A stretch of 64,000 bases of DNA from Cytobacillus oceanisediminis. GTDB taxonomy: Bacteria > Bacillota > Bacilli > Bacillales > Cytobacillaceae. A program made the translations under genes and the position numbers. The notes below the pieces were generated by a model. The model was given only the letters and a program-made list of their open reading frames with translations. It was not told where the DNA came from and made no database searches. The stretch is from NCBI RefSeq assembly GCF_007830235.1, contig NZ_VLKI01000009.1, positions 51,230 through 115,229 on the forward strand, written 5' to 3'. This document shows, piece after piece, positions 59,913-64,000 of the stretch. Within the stretch, counting starts at the first letter, position 1. The number at the start of each line of letters is the position of its first letter.

Positions 59913-60857
59913 ATGTCAAAAGGAATTGTTTATTACGAAGTAGGAGAACAAATCGAGCTTTTTTTACTGATTAAAAGTGCAACAAAAGGGATTGCCAGTA
60001 ATGGAAAGCCATTCTTAACACTTATTTTTCAGGATCAAAGCGGAGAAATTGAAGCGAAGCTTTGGGATGTTTCAGATGATGATGCGAAGAACTACAGCTC
60101 TGAAACGATTGTAAAAGTGGCAGGGGACATCCTTAATTATCGTGGCCGCAATCAGCTTAGAATCCGCCAAATTCGGCCGGCGTCCCCGGCAGACCCGGTA
60201 AAACTGGCAGATTTCCTCGAAACAGCGCCATTAAGTACAGATGAAATGATGAGTAAAATCACCCAATATATATTCGAAATGAAAAACCCCAATATCCAAA
60301 GGATCACTCGCCATTTGTTGAAGAAGCACCAAAAGGATTTCCTTGAGTACCCGGCCGCTACCAAAAATCATCATGAGTTCGTATCTGGACTTGCGTATCA
60401 TGTTGTATCCATGCTTGATTTGGCCAAAGCGATTGCCGGGCTATATCCAAGCCTGGATAAGGATCTATTATACGCAGGAGTCATATTGCATGACTTAGGG
60501 AAGATAACCGAGCTGTCTGGGCCGATATCAACATCCTATACGGTAGAAGGAAATCTGCTGGGCCATATTACCATAATGATTAATGAAATTGGCAAAGCAG
60601 CCGAGGAACTGGGCATCAACGGTGAAGAAATCATGATTCTGCAGCATCTGGTTCTCTCCCATCACGGCAAAGCAGAATGGGGCAGTCCCAAGCCGCCTCT
60701 TATTAAGGAAGCAGAAATCCTTCATTACATCGATAATATTGATGCAAAAATGAATATGCTGGACAGGGCTCTTGAGAGAGTGAAACCGGGAGAATTTACT
60801 GAACGGGTATTTGCTCTGGACAACCGTTCATTCTATAAGCCAACTTTTCATAAGTAA
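59913..60857 (+). CDS. yhaM: 3'-5' exoribonuclease YhaM
   Basis: 314 residues. N-terminal OB-fold nucleic-acid-binding domain (about 10-90, [20 protein letters not shown]) and C-terminal HD domain ([49 protein letters not shown]). YhaM degrades RNA and single-stranded DNA from the 3' end with Mn2+/Co2+. SD GAAGGGAG. It has a long structured leader. Confidence 0.93.
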   Translation: MSKGIVYYEVGEQIELFLLIKSATKGIASNGKPFLTLIFQDQSGEIEAKLWDVSDDDAKNYSSETIVKVAGDILNYRGRNQLRIRQIRPASPADPVKLADFLETAPLSTDEMMSKITQYIFEMKNPNIQRITRHLLKKHQKDFLEYPAATKNHHEFVSGLAYHVVSMLDLAKAIAGLYPSLDKDLLYAGVILHDLGKITELSGPISTSYTVEGNLLGHITIMINEIGKAAEELGINGEEIMILQHLVLSHHGKAEWGSPKPPLIKEAEILHYIDNIDAKMNMLDRALERVKPGEFTERVFALDNRSFYKPTFHK

Positions 60858-60861
60858 AATT

Positions 60862-60897
60862 AACCACCTTTCCCCTTTGGGAAGGGTGATTTTTTTG
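60862..60897 (+). terminator. Terminator after yhaM
   Basis: CACCTTTCCC / GGGAAGGGTG with G-T pairing, then seven T. Confidence 0.8.
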
Positions 60898-60982
60898 TTT
60901 CCCTCAATCATTATTTTATAGGTACAAGCATACATTTCTATAGTAACTGGACAAATATTTTGATAGAAAGAGGGGAAGAATA

Positions 60983-61168
60983 ATGATTCCAATTTGGGTA
61001 TATTTTGTAGCAGCCGGAATCGTTGTAAGTGCATATATGGCCGTCAAGACAGGCCGGGAAGAAAAACAGGTAGAACACGACAGCATTGAACGTGAAGGCG
61101 AGATTTATATGAAACGTCTTGAACGGGAAAAAGAAGTGCGAAAAGCTGGCCAGCAATCTCCAGGGTGA
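60983..61168 (+). CDS. yhaL: Sporulation protein YhaL
   Basis: 61 residues. One N-terminal membrane helix (IWVYFVAAGIVVSAYMAV) followed by a charged helical tail (TGREEKQVEHDSIEREGEIY). Size, sequence pattern and the place between yhaM and prsA match YhaL. AGAGGGGAAG precedes the ATG. Confidence 0.8.
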   Translation: MIPIWVYFVAAGIVVSAYMAVKTGREEKQVEHDSIEREGEIYMKRLEREKEVRKAGQQSPG

Positions 61169-61224
61169 AAGAACACAGCGTCCACTATGATACCTGGAAA
61201 CTGAAGAATCCATTAATTAAAAAC

Positions 61225-61257
61225 AAAAACGGGTCTCCATTAGGAGTCCCGTTTTTA
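61225..61257. terminator. Bidirectional terminator
   Basis: AAAAACGGGTCTCC / GGAGTCCCGTTTTT between yhaL and prsA. Confidence 0.85.
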
Positions 61258-61264
61258 AGTGAAA

Positions 61265-62155
61265 TTATTTTTCTTCAGTTCCTGTTTCAGCTTCAGCTCC
61301 AGGTTCATCAAGGATGCCTTTAAGCTCTTTATCTTTAATGTCTACATCTGCAGACTTTAATTCACGCTCCATTGCCTGCTGGATTTTTTCACCATCAAGC
61401 TTGGACACCTTTACTTGGTATTCCATTTCGTCTTTCATTTCTTCAAATGACTTTTTCTCTTTTTTCTCTGTTACTTGGATGATGTGAAAACCGTGTTCAG
61501 ATTTTACTGGATCACTAATTTCGTTTACATCGAGTGCATAAGCTGCTTCTTCGAATTCAGGGACCATCTTGCCAGGGCCAAACCAGCCTAAATCACCGCC
61601 ATTAGCTGCAGAGCCTGGGTCTTTTGAATATTCTGTTGCCAAATCTTCAAACTTTCCGCCCTCATCAAGCTTTTTCTTTACTTCCTTGGCAGTCTTTTCA
61701 TCTTCGACAAGGATATGGCGGGCCTTTACTTCTGGCTTATAATTATCGTAGTACTCTTTTACTTCTTCCTCTGTTGCTTCGATATCTTTAATGGCCGCTT
61801 TTTCCTGCATTAAGCCTGTTCTGAATGTTTCCCTTAAATCTTTTTCATCTTTATAGCCATATTGCATTAGCGCCATTTCAAAGTTAGCGCCAAGCTGCTG
61901 CTTTAATTCATCTATTTTCTCATTTAATTCTTCATCAGTTACTTCATATTTATCAGAAAGAACTTTTTCATAAATGAGCTCTTGAAGAGCCTGTTCCCCG
62001 TATTTGTCCTTCATTGCTTCGTAAAGGTCGTCCTTCGTAATGTTTCCGCTTTTTGTTTCAACGACAACATCACCCGACTCGCCGCCAGCATTGTTGCATG
62101 CGCTTAATCCAATTACTCCGGCTGCAATGGAGAGGGATAGCATCCATTTCTTCAT
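61265..62155 (-). CDS. prsA: Foldase lipoprotein PrsA (parvulin-type peptidyl-prolyl isomerase)
   Basis: 296 residues from ATG 62155 (TAGGAGTG at 7 nt; GTG 62164 lies in the SD). Lipoprotein signal: [20 protein letters not shown] with Cys about residue 20 for lipidation. Parvulin domain (about 133-230): [41 protein letters not shown]. The C-terminal helix and acidic tail are normal. It folds secreted proteins outside the membrane. Confidence 0.93.
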   Translation of the reverse strand: MKKWMLSLSIAAGVIGLSACNNAGGESGDVVVETKSGNITKDDLYEAMKDKYGEQALQELIYEKVLSDKYEVTDEELNEKIDELKQQLGANFEMALMQYGYKDEKDLRETFRTGLMQEKAAIKDIEATEEEVKEYYDNYKPEVKARHILVEDEKTAKEVKKKLDEGGKFEDLATEYSKDPGSAANGGDLGWFGPGKMVPEFEEAAYALDVNEISDPVKSEHGFHIIQVTEKKEKKSFEEMKDEMEYQVKVSKLDGEKIQQAMERELKSADVDIKDKELKGILDEPGAEAETGTEEK

Positions 62156-62457
62156 GTTGAACACTCCTAAATTTTTTCAATTTAATCACAATCCCTACTA
62201 TACCATAAATGTAAAAAATATCAAAAGCAAAAGGGAGGTATAAAAGGATTATAGTGGATGTCTATCCAAGGTTAATTTTAAAAAATCTGGGTATTTGCCC
62301 ATCCCATTCTGTCCTTCTGTACATATGATACATGGAAACCCTCTAATAGAGGTTTCAAGCAGCCTGAAAAAAAGTCGGGTTAGCAGTGATAAAAGCCTAT
62401 CCGACCACAGAGGCAAATGAATAGGATATGGTAGCAACCTGAAGGGGAGGTGTTATC
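62156..62457. other. Intergenic leader of the YjcZ-type genes
   Basis: The region contains CATATGATA at 62322-62330, which fits the mother-cell sporulation -10 (CATANNNTA), and an AAACCTCTA-type hairpin at 62336-62356. I see no gene in it. A weaker GATATGGTA lies about 35 bp upstream of the first micro-ORF. Confidence 0.35.
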
Positions 62458-62541
62458 ATGGGTGCTGGATACGGCGGAGGTTTCGCGTTAATCGTTGTAT
62501 TGTTCATTTTATTAATCATCGTAGGCGCAGCGTGGCTGTAA
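62458..62541 (+). CDS. YjcZ-family sporulation micro-protein (1)
   Basis: 27 residues: MGAGYGGGFALIVVLFILLI then IVGAAWL. A Gly-rich start and one hydrophobic helix define the YjcZ/SscA-like family of spore-associated micro-proteins. AGGGGAGGTG lies 6 nt before ATG 62458. Confidence 0.8.
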   Translation: MGAGYGGGFALIVVLFILLIIVGAAWL

Positions 62542-62610
62542 ATTTAAGAGTGGCATAGGGTCTATTTTATTTAATTGGGCCCTGTGCGGAATTTGAAAGG
62601 AGGCAATCAT

Positions 62611-62703
62611 ATGTCTGGAGGACATGGATGCGGCGGAGGTTTTGCGTTAATTGTCGTGCTGTTCATTTTGTTAATCATCATTGGAGCATCTTGGCTGTAC
62701 TAA
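62611..62703 (+). CDS. YjcZ-family sporulation micro-protein (2)
   Basis: 30 residues: MSGGHGCGGGFALIVVLFIL then LIIIGASWLY. A tandem duplicate of the preceding gene with an added Cys in the Gly-rich start. AAAGGAGG precedes ATG 62611. A strong terminator follows, so the two form a unit. Confidence 0.82.
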   Translation: MSGGHGCGGGFALIVVLFILLIIIGASWLY

Positions 62704-62736
62704 GCTTTTGATGCTTAATAATAAATGTATATATTA

Positions 62737-62767
62737 AAAAGCGGCGGAAAAAATTTCCGCCGCTTTA
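62737..62767. terminator. Bidirectional terminator
   Basis: AAAGCGGCGGAAA / TTTCCGCCGCTTT after the YjcZ-type genes. Confidence 0.85.
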
Positions 62768-62768
62768 G

Positions 62769-62948
62769 CTATGCATACAAGATTTCTACAAAGGAAGATA
62801 TAAGCAGTATGGTAATAAGAATGTTGATCGTTCTAAAAACTTTAGGCTGCCGTTCCTCAGGAATCTCTTTTTGGAGACAAAGCGAATTTGTCATCTTGTT
62901 AATATAAAATAAAATGAAAACGGCAAAAATAATAAAAATGGAGATCAT
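62769..62948 (-). CDS. Small membrane protein, 59 residues
   Basis: From ATG 62948, chosen because AAGGAGGG lies about 9 nt upstream; a longer frame to 63107 has no such site. Two hydrophobic segments, MISIFIIFAVFILFYINKM and TINILITILLISSFVEILYA, with a charged turn. It lies between prsA and the DUF3267 gene, roughly where B. subtilis has yhaK. Function unknown. Confidence 0.6.
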   Translation of the reverse strand: MISIFIIFAVFILFYINKMTNSLCLQKEIPEERQPKVFRTINILITILLISSFVEILYA

Positions 62949-63116
62949 CCAAGATTCCCTCCTTGGGCAGTCATTTTGTGGCTTTGCATGGTTTTGTCTG
63001 TTATTTACAATAACAAAATTCACAAAAAAAAGATAGTATAAAAGATTGCCTATGAAGAAAGGCAATGGTATGTAAAAGGTATCCTTTTTCAGGATACCCA
63101 TTGTCAAACGATAAAA

Positions 63117-63665
63117 TTATTGATGTGTATGCAGTAAAATCTCAAATCCGTCTTCATTTTCTTCAATATATGAATGATTTGGGGCAGTAAGCACATTTTT
63201 GGCACAAACCATATCGGAAAAGGAAATTCCTGCATGGAATGCAAATAAAATCACTAAATAATGAACATAATGCGGAAAAATAAAGCAAGCCGCTAAAAGT
63301 AAGCTGTTTATAACGATTGTCGGCGCCATAATGGCAGTCAGGAAAAGCCATTTTGTAATAGGCTCAGTAATCCTTATATATATAACTGGCAAAATTCCAT
63401 ATTTAAATGATACGCGTTTTTTAACAATTTTTCCTAGATGGGCAATCGGCAAATAGTGAAGCAGTTTATGCAAAGGATACATAAACCATAACCCTGCCGC
63501 AAAGAAAATAAAGTAATTATCGTAAAAGGTTTCTGGCACAAATAAGTATGTTGCAGGAACATAAGTAAATATAAATGTAGCCAGCATGGTTAAGGAAGAC
63601 AATATAAAAAGCCTTTGCGATCCATATTGCTTCGTGAAGTTTATCGTCTTCCAGCAATTCATCAT
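63117..63665 (-). CDS. DUF3267-family membrane protein (YhaJ-like)
   Basis: 182 residues with about four membrane segments. The DUF3267 family includes putative intramembrane metalloproteases with HExxH; here the corresponding place reads HKLLHYLPIAHLGK, which has His pairs but no HE, so protease activity is doubtful. HAGISFSDMVCAKNVL later on is the conserved S-x-D-x-x segment. Position near prsA matches B. subtilis yhaJ. Two adjacent ATG codons make the start uncertain by one residue. Confidence 0.7.
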   Translation of the reverse strand: MMNCWKTINFTKQYGSQRLFILSSLTMLATFIFTYVPATYLFVPETFYDNYFIFFAAGLWFMYPLHKLLHYLPIAHLGKIVKKRVSFKYGILPVIYIRITEPITKWLFLTAIMAPTIVINSLLLAACFIFPHYVHYLVILFAFHAGISFSDMVCAKNVLTAPNHSYIEENEDGFEILLHTHQ

Positions 63666-63935
63666 ATCAATACCTCCAAAAGGAGAAATTAGTATTCTTC
63701 CAAACTCACTAAGATACTTTACGATGAATATAGAAAAAAATCAATAGGGAAATTTAAAGGATTTTGTCGAAAAAAATCTTTTTTAAAAAAGGGAATCGGA
63801 TTATTTAAAAGAGGGAAAATATGAGGTTGTTATGTGAAGAAGTGAGCAAATAGAATCAAGACGGAAAGCGAATGTGATGCATCCGCTTTGTAAGGGTTTA
63901 CATACTATTTTAGAAGGATAAGAACTTTTCTATTT
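63666..63935. other. Intergenic region, no gene seen
   Basis: A/T-rich, no convincing frame or hairpin. It contains the promoter region of the DUF3267 gene. Confidence 0.4.
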
Positions 63936-64000
63936 CTATACAAGTTCCTTTTCAGCTGTTTCTTTTTTCTTTAATTTTCCTTCATCTTCCTCGAATTGAT
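63936..64000 (-). CDS. C-terminal end of an acidic/basic-tailed protein (partial)
   Basis: On the minus strand the frame is open from the window edge to TAG 63938-63936 and reads QFEEDEGKLKKKETAEKELV. B. subtilis has yhaI and hpr (scoC) beyond yhaJ, so a homologue of one of these is possible, but 20 residues cannot decide it. Confidence 0.45.
   Translation of the reverse strand, partial: QFEEDEGKLKKKETAEKELV

Noticed and set aside
6494-64000. CRISPR array, prophage or restriction system
   Set aside because: The only regular arrays are tandem repeats without spacers, and no cas, phage or restriction genes are present.

Overview
The window is a chromosomal segment of an endospore-forming Bacillaceae bacterium of low-to-moderate GC. 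Gene content and order follow the Bacillus subtilis yhd/yhe/yha neighbourhood, and the intergenic repeats suggest something near Cytobacillus, Mesobacillus or Bacillus firmus. Spore evidence is strong: two alpha/beta SASP genes, four YheC/YheD coat-associated ATP-grasp genes, two YjcZ-type micro-proteins, YhaL, and a forespore (sigma-G-like) promoter.

Layout. 0-5 kb: a YdcF-like protein with an apparent frameshift, then two CNNM/CorC-type transporters flanking a frameshifted MerR gene (compare yhdP-yhdQ-yhdT). 5-13.5 kb: glutamate/dicarboxylate symporter, histidine kinase, a FeoB-associated micro-protein gene broken by a mobile repeat, an HTH regulator with a palindromic operator, UspA, a class A PBP and a multiply frameshifted methyltransferase. 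13.5-19.3 kb: an HPr-like protein lacking the phosphorylated His, and a sigma-54 activator divergent from a YfcC-type transporter plus isoaspartyl dipeptidase with a textbook -24/-12 promoter. 19.8-24 kb: MFS pump, a SigY operon (sigY, yxlC, two small membrane proteins, YbjQ-family protein) and an alpha/beta hydrolase. 24.3-28.9 kb: BmrCD-type multidrug ABC exporter behind a long leader with two micro-ORFs and two terminator-like hairpins. 29.4-34.8 kb: fumarase, SASP with an upstream tRNA-like gene, MsmX ATPase, YxkF-type regulator, CstR-like sensor. 35-42 kb: YheC/YheD cluster, yheB, yheA. 42-50 kb: HAD phosphatase, second SASP, YfhF, an orphan TPP riboswitch, yhaX, hemZ, acyl-CoA ligase (perfect cre site) and yhaR. 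50-64 kb: a 52-bp tandem repeat, yhaQP, LysE exporter, yhaON, LrgAB-type pair, yhaM, yhaL, prsA, YjcZ micro-proteins and a YhaJ-like DUF3267 protein.

At least six copies of a short non-autonomous element (about 200-290 bp, GGCT-type inverted ends, common internal core) are scattered in the window. Five show 8-bp target duplications, so they can be delimited to the base.

The most unusual items are a 67-nt tRNA-like sequence with a UUA anticodon in the sigma-G-type leader of an SASP gene, the orphan TPP aptamer, the split leader of the bmrCD-like operon, and the mobile-repeat family. Several genes carry single-base discrepancies in homopolymers; these may be sequencing errors or real decay.
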